In this document: one piece after another, positions 15,181-29,414 of the stretch
Layout of the letters: the number at the start of each line of letters is the position of its first letter
Position numbering within the stretch: position 1 is the first letter of the stretch
Assembly: GCA_014055495.1 (NCBI GenBank)
Contig: WIAG01000033.1
Location: 1-40,012, forward strand
Length of the DNA: 40,012 nt
Direction: 5' to 3'
Source: Nitrospira sp. CR1.2
Lineage (GTDB): Bacteria; Nitrospirota; Nitrospiria; Nitrospirales; Nitrospiraceae
The notes under the pieces: model-generated
The model's input: the letters and a program-made list of their open reading frames with translations, nothing else
The model's database searches: none
What the model was told of the DNA's origin: nothing
Program-made: the position numbers and the translations under genes

Positions 15181-16452
15181 ATGGAGAGATGGCGTCGATC
15201 AGTGAGCCGGTTCGTTCAGGTGCAGCCGCAGGAATTGTGGCCGTTGGCCTGGTCCTTCGCCTATTTTTTCTGCCTCCTCTGCGGTTACTACATTCTTCGT
15301 CCCGTACGCGACGAAATGGCGATCCAAGGCGGAGTACAGAACCTGCCCTGGATGATGACGGGCACGTTCCTCACCCTGCTGGCCGTCACGCCGCTTTTCG
15401 GTTGGTTGTCCGCGCGGTATTCGCGCTACCGGTTGTTGCTCGCCGTCTACCTCTTCTTTATTGCCAACCTGCTGGTGCTGTACCTGTTGATGACGGGCGG
15501 CCGGTTTATGGAATGGATCGCTCGAGGATTCTTCGTGTGGCTGTCGGTCTTCAATCTGTTCGTGGTGTCGGTGTTTTGGAGTTTCATGGCCGATCTCTTC
15601 ACGCCGGCCCAGGGCGCCCGACTCTTCGGGGTCATTGCGGCCGGTGGCAGTACGGGGGCCCTGTTCGGTCCCCTCATCACCACAGGACTGACCTATGTCT
15701 TTCCCGTTCCTGTGCTCATGCTGGCCTCGGCGCTGTTTCTGGCGGCGTGCCTCTGGTGCATCTACAAGTTGGAGGTGTGGAGCCGGAGCCGATCCGACAT
15801 CCATCGCGAGAACAGCGGCGAACCGCTGGGCGGTGGGTTTCTGGCCGGTGTGCGCCTCGTCTGGTCGTCGCCCTATCTGCTCGGCATCTGCGGGTATCTC
15901 ACCTGTTTGACGATGACCGCGACCTTCCTCTACTTCGAGCAGGTGCGGCTGGTAGCCGAACACTTCAGTCAGCCGGAGGCCAGGACGCGATTTTTCTCGA
16001 TGCTGGATTTCGCGACGAATCTCCTCACGTGGCTGACTCAGCTCTTCATCACGAACCGCCTGGTGGCCCGATTCGGATTGGTGGCCGCGCTCTTGTTTCT
16101 TCCGGCAGTCAGCCTGGTTGGGTTTTGGGGAATCGCTCTCTGGCCGGGGCTGGTGGTGTATGTCGGCTTTTCGGTGTTGCGACGGGTGGGAGAGTACGCG
16201 CTTTCGAAACCGGCGCGGGAAGTCCTGTTTACGGTGGTCAGCCGCGAAGAGAAATACAAAGCGAAAAATTTCATCGATACGGCGATCTCGCGAGCCGGAG
16301 ATGCCTCAACGGGGTGGCTGGTGTCTGGCGTGAAGGCGCTTGGCGTGACGACCGCACAGATTGCCTGGGCCCTGGTGCCCCTCATGGTCTTGTGGGCCTG
16401 GCTTGGCCGATGGTTGGCCGCACAGCAACGCAAGCAGGTTGGTTCAGGGTAG
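15181..16452 (+). CDS. 12-TM transporter, NTP/NDP exchanger-like (MFS superfamily)
   Basis: Integral membrane protein of 423 residues with about 12 hydrophobic segments, beginning WPLAWSFAYFFCLLCGYYILRPVRDEMA. The motif YYILRPVRDEM near the end of the first membrane helix, together with FVVSVFWSFMADLF, is characteristic of the bacterial relatives of ATP/ADP translocases (NTP/NDP exchange transporter family). Those relatives occur in free-living bacteria, and their substrates are mostly unknown. Start at the ATG at 15181. A competing longer frame from 15147 lacks membrane segments and is a shadow. It is not clearly linked to the biosynthetic cluster that begins 268 nt downstream. Confidence 0.85.
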   Translation: MERWRRSVSRFVQVQPQELWPLAWSFAYFFCLLCGYYILRPVRDEMAIQGGVQNLPWMMTGTFLTLLAVTPLFGWLSARYSRYRLLLAVYLFFIANLLVLYLLMTGGRFMEWIARGFFVWLSVFNLFVVSVFWSFMADLFTPAQGARLFGVIAAGGSTGALFGPLITTGLTYVFPVPVLMLASALFLAACLWCIYKLEVWSRSRSDIHRENSGEPLGGGFLAGVRLVWSSPYLLGICGYLTCLTMTATFLYFEQVRLVAEHFSQPEARTRFFSMLDFATNLLTWLTQLFITNRLVARFGLVAALLFLPAVSLVGFWGIALWPGLVVYVGFSVLRRVGEYALSKPAREVLFTVVSREEKYKAKNFIDTAISRAGDASTGWLVSGVKALGVTTAQIAWALVPLMVLWAWLGRWLAAQQRKQVGSG

Positions 16453-16720
16453 CGGCCATCCGGTGCGGCACCTTGCCATCCACCTTCAACTACTCGTGAC
16501 GATTCCCTCTATCTGACACCTCGCACTGCGTGATGCCCTCAGCATGTCGCTGAGCCTCGTCAAGCTCGCGCACCATTCTCATCTTCTGTTCCGTCGAAAG
16601 TTCCTCACTCGTTGAGTCTCGCGCGGCATGTCGTCTGTCTCACAATGGATCAGGAAAATGAACATGCGAAATTCTGTCAGTCATACGTCTTAAGAAAAAG
16701 AGAACACGCATTCAGTTTCG
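16453..16720. other. Intergenic region before the NRPS/PKS cluster
   Basis: No convincing gene lies here. The last 75 bases (about 16645-16718) are clearly richer in A and T than the rest and include a run of purines before the cluster's first start codon. This is the likely location of the cluster promoter. I looked for a Fur box, a sigma-70 pair and a PvdS-type promoter by eye and found none that I would defend. Confidence 0.4.
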
Positions 16721-22468
<5,748 letters not shown>

Positions 22469-22469
22469 C

Positions 22470-23114
22470 ATGAGCGACCCGGTGCAGCGCATCCAACGGC
22501 TCAGTGACTCCCACCGCCGGTTGCTCCGTCTTCGCCTCACAAGGCAGGAGCGGGCGGGCGAGGCACGCCTGGTCGGGTATGTCGTGCCCCACGAGTCCCA
22601 TGCACTCACCGGGCTCGATCTCCGCCAGTTTCTGTCCTCTCGGGTGCCGGACTATATGGTCCCCAGCCGCTGGGTCTTCCTGGATGCCTGGCCGACAACC
22701 ACCCGCGGCAAGGTCGATCGGAAGGCGTTGCAGGCACTGGTGCGATCCGCGCCGGACTCCTCTCGGGAACGGGCTCTTCCGGCGGACCAGCGCGAACGAT
22801 CGGTGGCCGCAATCTGGGAAGAGGTGTTGGGAGTCCGGGACATCGGCGTTCATGACAACTTCTTCGACCTCGGCGGCCATTCGTTGCTGCTGCCAAAAGT
22901 GTTGACGCAGTTGCGGGCAATCGCCGATCGGGACCTCTCGATGGTGGATCTGTTCCGCTATCCCACGATCCATACCTTGGCTGCCGCGATGGGAGGGACT
23001 CAGGATGCCGGTCCCGAGAACCCCCAGACTCAACAGCTGAAAGACACGCGCAATGCTGGGGTGCGTCGGCTGAAGCAGCGCCGTGCCCAGCGGACGGGAT
23101 CGAAAAGCGAATGA
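22470..23114 (+). CDS. Detached A-domain C-terminal subdomain plus PCP
   Basis: Protein of 214 residues. After a linker (RIQRLSDSHRRLLRLRL) comes the small C-terminal subdomain of an adenylation domain: LVGYVVP, FLSSRVPDYMVPSRWVFLD and the A10 motif RGKVDRKAL with the lysine needed for adenylate formation. A peptidyl carrier domain follows, with DNFFDLGGHSLL and phosphopantetheine site Ser138. It supplies exactly what the preceding protein lacks. The start is 1 nt after the upstream TGA, and the stop overlaps the PKS ATG by 4 nt. Removing one base at the junction (about 22466-22469) would fuse both reading frames through AVK into MSDP, so this is either a true split enzyme or a frameshift, natural or from sequencing. 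Confidence 0.9.
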   Translation: MSDPVQRIQRLSDSHRRLLRLRLTRQERAGEARLVGYVVPHESHALTGLDLRQFLSSRVPDYMVPSRWVFLDAWPTTTRGKVDRKALQALVRSAPDSSRERALPADQRERSVAAIWEEVLGVRDIGVHDNFFDLGGHSLLLPKVLTQLRAIADRDLSMVDLFRYPTIHTLAAAMGGTQDAGPENPQTQQLKDTRNAGVRRLKQRRAQRTGSKSE

Positions 23115-26100
23115 ACCGTATGGATCCACAGACCGAAACGACTGAGCAGCAGGACGGCTTGGATATCGCCGTGATCGGAATGGCCGGCCGGTTTCCCGGC
23201 GCGCCCGACGTGGAGACGTTTTGGCGAAATCTCTGCGCAGGAGAGGAATCGGTCTCCGCGCTTACCCTCCAGCAGCTCTTGGACGCCGGTGTCGATCGAC
23301 AGACAGCTGAACGCCCGAATTATGTGAAGGCCCGCGCCATTCTGGATGGGATCGATCTGTTCGATGCGCCCCTGTTCGGGATGACGCCGAAGGAAGCGGA
23401 GATGACGGACCCCCAGCAGCGTCTGCTGCTGGAATGTGCCTGGGAGACGTTCGATCGGGCGGGATACGATCCGCTGCGTTATCCGGGCTCGATCGGGGTC
23501 TATGCCGGATCCAGCACGAGCGGTTACCTCTACCAGTTGTTTCCGCGCCGGGTCCTGCTGCAATCGCCGGCGGAGATGTCCGCGATGTTGGGGGTCGAGA
23601 AAGATTCCCTGGCCACGAGGCTGTCGTACAAATTGAATCTGCGTGGTCCGAGTCTCGCCGTTCAGACCGCCTGCTCCACGTCCCTGGTCGCGGTCCATTT
23701 GGCCTGCCAGGCGTTGCTGAGCGGCGAATGCGACATGGCCCTCGCGGGCGGGGTGTCCGTCACGGTGCCGCAAACCGTCGGGTACCTGTATCAGGAGGGA
23801 GGCATCGTCTCACCGGACGGGCACTGCCGCGCCTTCGATGCACAGGCGGAGGGCACCGTCGGAGGCAGCGGGGTCGGCCTCGTGTTGCTGAAGCGGCTCC
23901 ACGATGCGCTGGTCGAGGGCGACCACATCCTGGCCGTCATCAAAGGGTCCGCCGTCAACAACGACGGCGCGTCGAAGGTCGGGTATACGGCGCCCGGGGT
24001 CGAGGGACAGGCGCGCGTGATTACCGCCGCCCATGTCGCGGCAGGCGTCGAAGCCGAGTCGATTTCGTACGTGGAGGCGCATGGGACCGGTACGCCGATG
24101 GGAGATCCCATCGAAGTGGCTGGACTGACGGAGGCATTTCGTGCCACCACGGCGCGAACCGGGTTCTGTGCGATCGGCTCGGTCAAAACCAATATCGGAC
24201 ACCTCGATGCGGCGGCCGGTATCGCCGGACTGATCAAGACGATACTGGCCCTCGTCCACCGGCAGATTCCCGCCAGTCTGCATTACACCGATCCCAATCC
24301 TGCTATCGATTTCACCACCACGCCGTTTTACGTGAATCGCAAGCTGACAGAGTGGGACGGACGCCGTCCGCGGCGTGCAGGCGTGAGCTCCTTCGGCCTC
24401 GGCGGCACCAACGCCCACATCGTGTTGGAAGAGGCGCCGGCCGCTCTCGCCGCTCCGACGTCACCCGACGAGGGACCTCGACTGCTGATCCTCTCGGCTC
24501 GCTCCAAAGAAGCCGTTGCCAAGGCAGCGGAGCGCCTGGCCGATTCCTTGACCGCGACTCCAGACGTCGATCTCGACGATGTGGCGTACACACTTCAGGA
24601 AGGTCGCCGGACCTTTCCCTATCGCCGCTGGGTGGTGGCTGCGACGGTTGAGGAGGCTCGCCAGGGGCTTGCTGGTCCGGGTCTGCTCTCCGGCGCGTCG
24701 GGCCCGATCGCGGAGACCGATCGGGTCGCCTTTATGTTTTCCGGGCAGGGCTCACAATACGCGCACATGGGGCGAGCGCTCTACGAACATCAGCCGACAT
24801 TCCGGCAAGAGGTCGATCGTTGCGCGGATCTTCTCACGCGCCATTTCGGGCGGGACATTCGCACTGTGCTGTTTCCCAACGTGACCGGCGAGAGCGAACT
24901 GATCCATTGCACCGCCATGACGCAGCCGGCGCTGTTCGTCCTCGAGTATGCGCTCGCGCGCACCTGGATGGCCTGGGGTGTCTCGCCCGTCGCCATGATC
25001 GGCCACAGTATCGGTGAATACGTCGCCGCGTGCCTGTCCGGGTTGTTCTCCTTGGAGGACGCGCTCGCGGTGGTGGCGATGCGAGGCCGGCTCATGCAGG
25101 AATCGGCGCCGGGAGGGATGGCCGCCGTTCCTTTGACCGAAACGGAGCTCCGCCCTCTGCTTAGCCCGGGACTGGACCTCGCCGCGGTGAATGCTCCGAC
25201 ACAATGCGTCGTCTCCGGTCCGCAGGAGTCGCTCACGAGATTCGAAGACGACCTGGCGGCACGTGGCATCAAGCTTCGCCGGCTGTCGACCTCCCACGCG
25301 TTTCATTCGGCCTTGATGGAGCCGGTGCTCGCGCGCTTCTCCTCCTTTCTTTCCGGGGTGACGTTCCATGAGGCGCGAATCCCCTGGGTTTCGAACGTGA
25401 CCGGGGGCTGGATCCGTCGCGACGAGGTCGCCGACCCGGCCTATTGGGTCCGTCATCTTCGCGGGACCGTCCGCTTCTCTGACGGCGTGCGTAGGTTGTT
25501 CGACGGGCCGCCGCCGATCTTGTTGGAAGTCGGACCAGGTCGTACCCTGCAGACGCTTGCGCAGCGCCATGCCGAAGCCTCGACCGTTCCCATCCTGGCT
25601 TCCATCCCAGGACGAGAGCACAACGAGATGGAAGGTGTGTTGATGACGTTCGGTTCCTTGTGGGGCGCCGGGGTGTCGGTCGATTGGAACGCGTTGCGGG
25701 GTCAGCGTCGCGCCAGGCGGGTGCCCTTGCCCGCCTATCCGTTCGAGCGGCAACGTTATTGGCTCGAGCCTCGACAGGAGGCGCCGCAGTCCTCTTCTCT
25801 CGATCGCCGCAGGGACCCCTCGCAGTGGTTCTATCACGCATCCTGGAAGCGGTCGGTGCTCATACCCAAAGCTGAACTGCGCAGCGGCGGCCACTGGGTG
25901 ATCTTTGTCGACGATGTTCGAGCCGAGGCCTGGTTGCGCGCACAACTGTCGCCGCTGGTCGGCTCGGTCACCACGGTGCATCCGGGTGCCGGATTTGCGC
26001 GTGAGTCCGATGGCCGCTATCGGCTCCGCCTCGATTCGCGCGACGATCATGAGACGTTGCGTCGGGAATTGGCCGCCGTAAGCGCCGACCCATCCTGTCT

Positions 26101-27658
26101 GGTTCAGGCCTGGACGTTGGACGGTGTGTGGGGTCAGGGAACAGATGAGGATCGACTCCGCGCGGCCCAGACCCGAGGGTTTCTCCACCTGATGTTGTTG
26201 GCGCAACTCTTCGGCGAACCCTCTGAGACCCGTCCCTCTTTTCTCATCCTGACCCAGGGGCTCCATCAGGTCACCGGCGAAGAGCGCATCTCCCCGGAAC
26301 GGGCCACCCTCCTGGGTGCCGCGTTGGTCATGCCTCAGGAATACCCCGGCCTCTCGTGCCGGGTGCTCGATCTGGACCACCGACTGTTCGACGCTCCCGC
26401 GCCGGACCGGTGGGGAGAGCGGTTGGTCTCGGAAGCGTCCGCGGCGGATCTCGATCGCATCGTCGTCTATCGCGGTCCGCATCGATGGGTGCGAAGCTTC
26501 GAGCCGCTGCCGCCTGCGGCAACCGCCGACGGACGATGCATGCTGCGTGATCGAGCGGTCTGTCTCATTACCGGCGGATTGGGCGGAGTCGGCCTGCGTA
26601 TGGCAGACCAGCTTGCCCGAAGCGGACGGGCGCGCCTGGTCCTCGTGGGCCGCTCCCACCCGTCGGTTGAACAACGGAAGATGGTAGCGAACGTGGAAGG
26701 GCTGGGGTCCGAGGTCTTGCTCTGTCAGGCCGACGTAGCCGATCTCGCGCAGATGCGAAGGGTGATCGAACAGGTGCATGCGCGGTTCGGCGCCATCCAT
26801 GCCGTTATCCACGCGGCAGGCGTCGCGGGCGGCGGATTACTGGCATTCAAAACGACGCAGTCCGTCTGGGAGGAGTTCCGGGCAAAGGTCCTGGGTGCCG
26901 CAGTGCTGGAGGAGTTGTTTCGGGAGGAGCCGCTGGACCTTCTGCTGTTCTGTTCGTCCTTGACGGCCGTGGTCGGCGGCATCGGGCAAAGCGCCTATTG
27001 CGCGGCGAATGCCTATCTCGACGCGTTGGCGCAGGCCGGTCGAAGCGCAGGGCGGCGAATGCTCTCCGTCAACTTCGAGCGTTGGCGCCATGTCGGCATG
27101 GCGATCAAGGCCGAAGCCGTCATGCGCACGCTGGGTGCGAGCGAAGCCGAATTGGATGGCATGACCGAGCAGGAAAGCCGGGAGGTCGTTCGGCGCATTC
27201 TCCAAGGACCGGACCTGGCGCAGCTGGTGCAGTCCATTCGCGACCTGCCTGCCTCGATCGCCACGGCTGGACAAGGGCCTGCATTGAACGGGGCGCTGCA
27301 GGCGCATTCGGGCATGGCCCGGGCAGACGCATCGTCTCCCAGGCCCGTTCCGGAGGATCGCGAGGAACTGGAACGACAACTGGAAGGACTCTGGCGCCAA
27401 GTGTTGGGGGTGGAGCAGCTCGGTCGCGAGCAGGATTTTTTTCAGGCAGGGGGAGAATCCCTGGCTGCGCTGCAGATTCTGAATCGCGTGCAGGAGCTGT
27501 ACCGGCTGGAGGTGTCGTTGCGGGACTTCTTCTCCGCTCCGACGGTATCGGGTTTGGCTGCAACCATTCGTGCCGCGCAGGCGTCGGGGGCGCGCGAGGA
27601 AGCGGGGATCGTTCCCGTGCCGCGCGCATCGCGACGGTTGCGGAGTGTCACGGCGTAG
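23111..27658 (+). CDS. Type I polyketide synthase module KS-AT-KR-ACP
   Basis: Single PKS module, 1515 residues. Ketosynthase at about 16-445 with TACSTSL (Cys188), EAHGTGT and KTNIGHL, so catalytically complete. Acyltransferase at about 539-840 with GHSIGEY (Ser633) and HAFHS, the pattern of malonyl-CoA specificity. Ketoreductase at about 1150-1330 with ITGGLGGVG and the SS...Y...N catalytic set in SSLTAVVGGIGQSAYCAANA; no LDD motif is seen, hinting at an A-type KR. ACP with GGESLAALQ (Ser1450). There is no dehydratase or enoylreductase, so a beta-hydroxy unit is expected. Taking an aminoacyl chain from the upstream PCP, it would make a statine-like gamma-amino-beta-hydroxy acid. It overlaps the preceding gene by 4 nt. 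Confidence 0.96.
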   Translation: MNRMDPQTETTEQQDGLDIAVIGMAGRFPGAPDVETFWRNLCAGEESVSALTLQQLLDAGVDRQTAERPNYVKARAILDGIDLFDAPLFGMTPKEAEMTDPQQRLLLECAWETFDRAGYDPLRYPGSIGVYAGSSTSGYLYQLFPRRVLLQSPAEMSAMLGVEKDSLATRLSYKLNLRGPSLAVQTACSTSLVAVHLACQALLSGECDMALAGGVSVTVPQTVGYLYQEGGIVSPDGHCRAFDAQAEGTVGGSGVGLVLLKRLHDALVEGDHILAVIKGSAVNNDGASKVGYTAPGVEGQARVITAAHVAAGVEAESISYVEAHGTGTPMGDPIEVAGLTEAFRATTARTGFCAIGSVKTNIGHLDAAAGIAGLIKTILALVHRQIPASLHYTDPNPAIDFTTTPFYVNRKLTEWDGRRPRRAGVSSFGLGGTNAHIVLEEAPAALAAPTSPDEGPRLLILSARSKEAVAKAAERLADSLTATPDVDLDDVAYTLQEGRRTFPYRRWVVAATVEEARQGLAGPGLLSGASGPIAETDRVAFMFSGQGSQYAHMGRALYEHQPTFRQEVDRCADLLTRHFGRDIRTVLFPNVTGESELIHCTAMTQPALFVLEYALARTWMAWGVSPVAMIGHSIGEYVAACLSGLFSLEDALAVVAMRGRLMQESAPGGMAAVPLTETELRPLLSPGLDLAAVNAPTQCVVSGPQESLTRFEDDLAARGIKLRRLSTSHAFHSALMEPVLARFSSFLSGVTFHEARIPWVSNVTGGWIRRDEVADPAYWVRHLRGTVRFSDGVRRLFDGPPPILLEVGPGRTLQTLAQRHAEASTVPILASIPGREHNEMEGVLMTFGSLWGAGVSVDWNALRGQRRARRVPLPAYPFERQRYWLEPRQEAPQSSSLDRRRDPSQWFYHASWKRSVLIPKAELRSGGHWVIFVDDVRAEAWLRAQLSPLVGSVTTVHPGAGFARESDGRYRLRLDSRDDHETLRRELAAVSADPSCLVQAWTLDGVWGQGTDEDRLRAAQTRGFLHLMLLAQLFGEPSETRPSFLILTQGLHQVTGEERISPERATLLGAALVMPQEYPGLSCRVLDLDHRLFDAPAPDRWGERLVSEASAADLDRIVVYRGPHRWVRSFEPLPPAATADGRCMLRDRAVCLITGGLGGVGLRMADQLARSGRARLVLVGRSHPSVEQRKMVANVEGLGSEVLLCQADVADLAQMRRVIEQVHARFGAIHAVIHAAGVAGGGLLAFKTTQSVWEEFRAKVLGAAVLEELFREEPLDLLLFCSSLTAVVGGIGQSAYCAANAYLDALAQAGRSAGRRMLSVNFERWRHVGMAIKAEAVMRTLGASEAELDGMTEQESREVVRRILQGPDLAQLVQSIRDLPASIATAGQGPALNGALQAHSGMARADASSPRPVPEDREELERQLEGLWRQVLGVEQLGREQDFFQAGGESLAALQILNRVQELYRLEVSLRDFFSAPTVSGLAATIRAAQASGAREEAGIVPVPRASRRLRSVTA

Positions 27659-27668
27659 GGCTGAGCGG

Positions 27669-29381
27669 ATGGATTTGATTCGATTCTTGCTCAAGAAATC
27701 CGGGGGACTGATGTGCTGCTCGATTGCCGCCGGCTTGATCAGCGGGCTTGCGGGGGCGGGATTGATCGCGGTGATCCATCGAGGCATGAGCGACTCGCCT
27801 GTCTCGGCTTCGCTGGCCTGGAGCTTTCTTGGACTGGCAGTCGCGGTGGCCGCATGCAAAGCGCTCTCGGAAATTCTGCTCACCAGACTGGGACAATCGA
27901 CGATTTCGGAACTTCGCTATCAATTGAGCCGCCGTATCCTCGATGCGCCTCTCGGGCAACTCGATCGACTGGGCCATCATCGGCTGTTGGCCGCCTTGAG
28001 CGAGGATACCGACGTGATCGCGCAAGCCTATGTCCAATTGCCCCTGATCGGCATCAACGTGGCGACGACGCTGGGTTGCCTGGCCTACCTCGGCTGGTTG
28101 TCGTGGCCGATCCTCCTGCTTGTGCTGAGCGTGATGACCCTCGGCGCCGTGACCTTCCAGTGGCAAGAACGCAAGGCTCTCGCGTTCTTCACGCGATCCC
28201 GCGAGACCAGCGATCGTCTGTTTGGCCACTTCCGTTCGATCATGGCGGGGATCAAGGAACTCAAGCTGCATCGCGGGCGGAGACAGGCGTTTCTCGACGA
28301 CCAACTCCGGCAGACGGTGAAGGCCTATGAGCAGGACTTCGTCGGCGGCATGACGGTCTATTCCATCGCGTCCAGTTGGGGGCTGCTGCTGTTCTACGTC
28401 GCCATCGGCACGGTTCTGTTCGCGTGGCCGTCATGGCACTCCGACTCGACGGCCACCGTCGTCGGGACGACGTTGGTGTTGCTGTACATGATGGGGCCGT
28501 TTTCCCAAATCGTCGAATTGCTGCCGGGCGTGGGGCGTGCCAACGTGGCGTTGAACAAGATCGATGCCCTGGGGTTGTCGCTCGCTACTGCGAGAGACGC
28601 CGACCGTCATGAACCGAACCGGCAAGCGGCAGTTGTCGGCCTCGACCTGAACGTTCGCGGGTGGAACCGGCTCGATCTGATCGGCGTCACACACCAGTAT
28701 GCCCGGGAGGGCGACGAACGCCCCTTTCAGCTCGGGCCCATCGACTTGACGTTCCGGCCCGGCGAGGTGACGTTCCTGATCGGCGGCAACGGCAGCGGCA
28801 AGACGACGCTGGCGCTCTTACTCCTCGGACTCCATCCGCCGGACGGCGGGCACATTGCGCTGGACGGCGTCCCGATCGGCGACAGCAATCGCGAAGCCTA
28901 TCGGCAGCTGTTCTCAACGGTCTTCTCGGATTTTCATCTGTTCGACTCTCTGCTCGGATTGGAGCAGGAGAATCTGGATGGAGTGTCGCGCGTATACCTT
29001 GAGCGATTGCGGCTGGAATCGAAGGTCCGCATCGAAGGGGGGACCTTCTCCACCCAGGCGTTGTCGCAGGGCCAACGCAAACGGCTCGCCCTGCTGACGG
29101 CCTACGTCGAGGACCGGCCGTTCTACCTGTTCGACGAATGGGCCGCGGATCAGGATCCGCTGTTTCGCAAAGTGTTTTATACGGAATTGCTGCCCGATCT
29201 GAAGGCTCGGGGAAAGGCGGTCCTGGTGATCACGCATGACGACCGCTATTTCTCCTGTGCCGACCGCTGTATCCGACTGGATCTCGGTCGGTTGGTCGAG
29301 TCCCCCGAGGCGGCCGAAACGGCCGGGGAGCAGACATGGTCGTCGCCGTCTCGTGCGCCCGGGGCCGGCACGGCTTCATAA
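27669..29381 (+). CDS. Cyclic-peptide/siderophore ABC exporter, PvdE/SyrD type
   Basis: Fused permease-ATPase half-transporter of 570 residues. Six hydrophobic segments occupy the first 320 residues. The ATPase domain has Walker A GGNGSGKT (372-379), the variant signature LSQGQRKRLAL, and Walker B FYLFDEWAADQDP. The last motif, with DEWAADQDP in place of the usual DExTSALD, is diagnostic of the family that includes PvdE and SyrD, which move non-ribosomal peptides or acylated siderophore precursors across the inner membrane. The start at 27669 is 10 nt after the PKS stop with AGGG nearby. Its place in the cluster points to export of the assembled or partly assembled product to the periplasm. 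Confidence 0.94.
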   Translation: MDLIRFLLKKSGGLMCCSIAAGLISGLAGAGLIAVIHRGMSDSPVSASLAWSFLGLAVAVAACKALSEILLTRLGQSTISELRYQLSRRILDAPLGQLDRLGHHRLLAALSEDTDVIAQAYVQLPLIGINVATTLGCLAYLGWLSWPILLLVLSVMTLGAVTFQWQERKALAFFTRSRETSDRLFGHFRSIMAGIKELKLHRGRRQAFLDDQLRQTVKAYEQDFVGGMTVYSIASSWGLLLFYVAIGTVLFAWPSWHSDSTATVVGTTLVLLYMMGPFSQIVELLPGVGRANVALNKIDALGLSLATARDADRHEPNRQAAVVGLDLNVRGWNRLDLIGVTHQYAREGDERPFQLGPIDLTFRPGEVTFLIGGNGSGKTTLALLLLGLHPPDGGHIALDGVPIGDSNREAYRQLFSTVFSDFHLFDSLLGLEQENLDGVSRVYLERLRLESKVRIEGGTFSTQALSQGQRKRLALLTAYVEDRPFYLFDEWAADQDPLFRKVFYTELLPDLKARGKAVLVITHDDRYFSCADRCIRLDLGRLVESPEAAETAGEQTWSSPSRAPGAGTAS

Positions 29382-29401
29382 CGTGATGGGTCTTTGTCGC
29401 G

Positions 29402-29407
29402 AGGAGG
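29402..29407 (+). promoter_or_regulatory. Ribosome binding site of the aminotransferase gene
   Basis: A perfect AGGAGG 7 nt before the ATG at 29415, which fixes the start and excludes the upstream in-frame start at 29394. Confidence 0.8.
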
Positions 29408-29414
29408 TGTGGTG

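Noticed and set aside
15147-16499. 450-codon plus-strand frame overlapping the transporter
   Set aside because: Arg/Gly-rich with no membrane segments; the other frame has 12 hydrophobic helices and family motifs.
16453-16720. Possible Fur box or PvdS-type promoter before the cluster
   Set aside because: I searched by eye for GATAATGATAATCATTATC-like and TAAAT/CGT arrangements and found nothing close enough to report.
24752-26812. Long antisense open frame of 686 codons within the PKS gene
   Set aside because: It lies wholly opposite a PKS with complete catalytic motifs; its translation is Arg/Gly/His-rich without any domain. High GC content produces such shadows.
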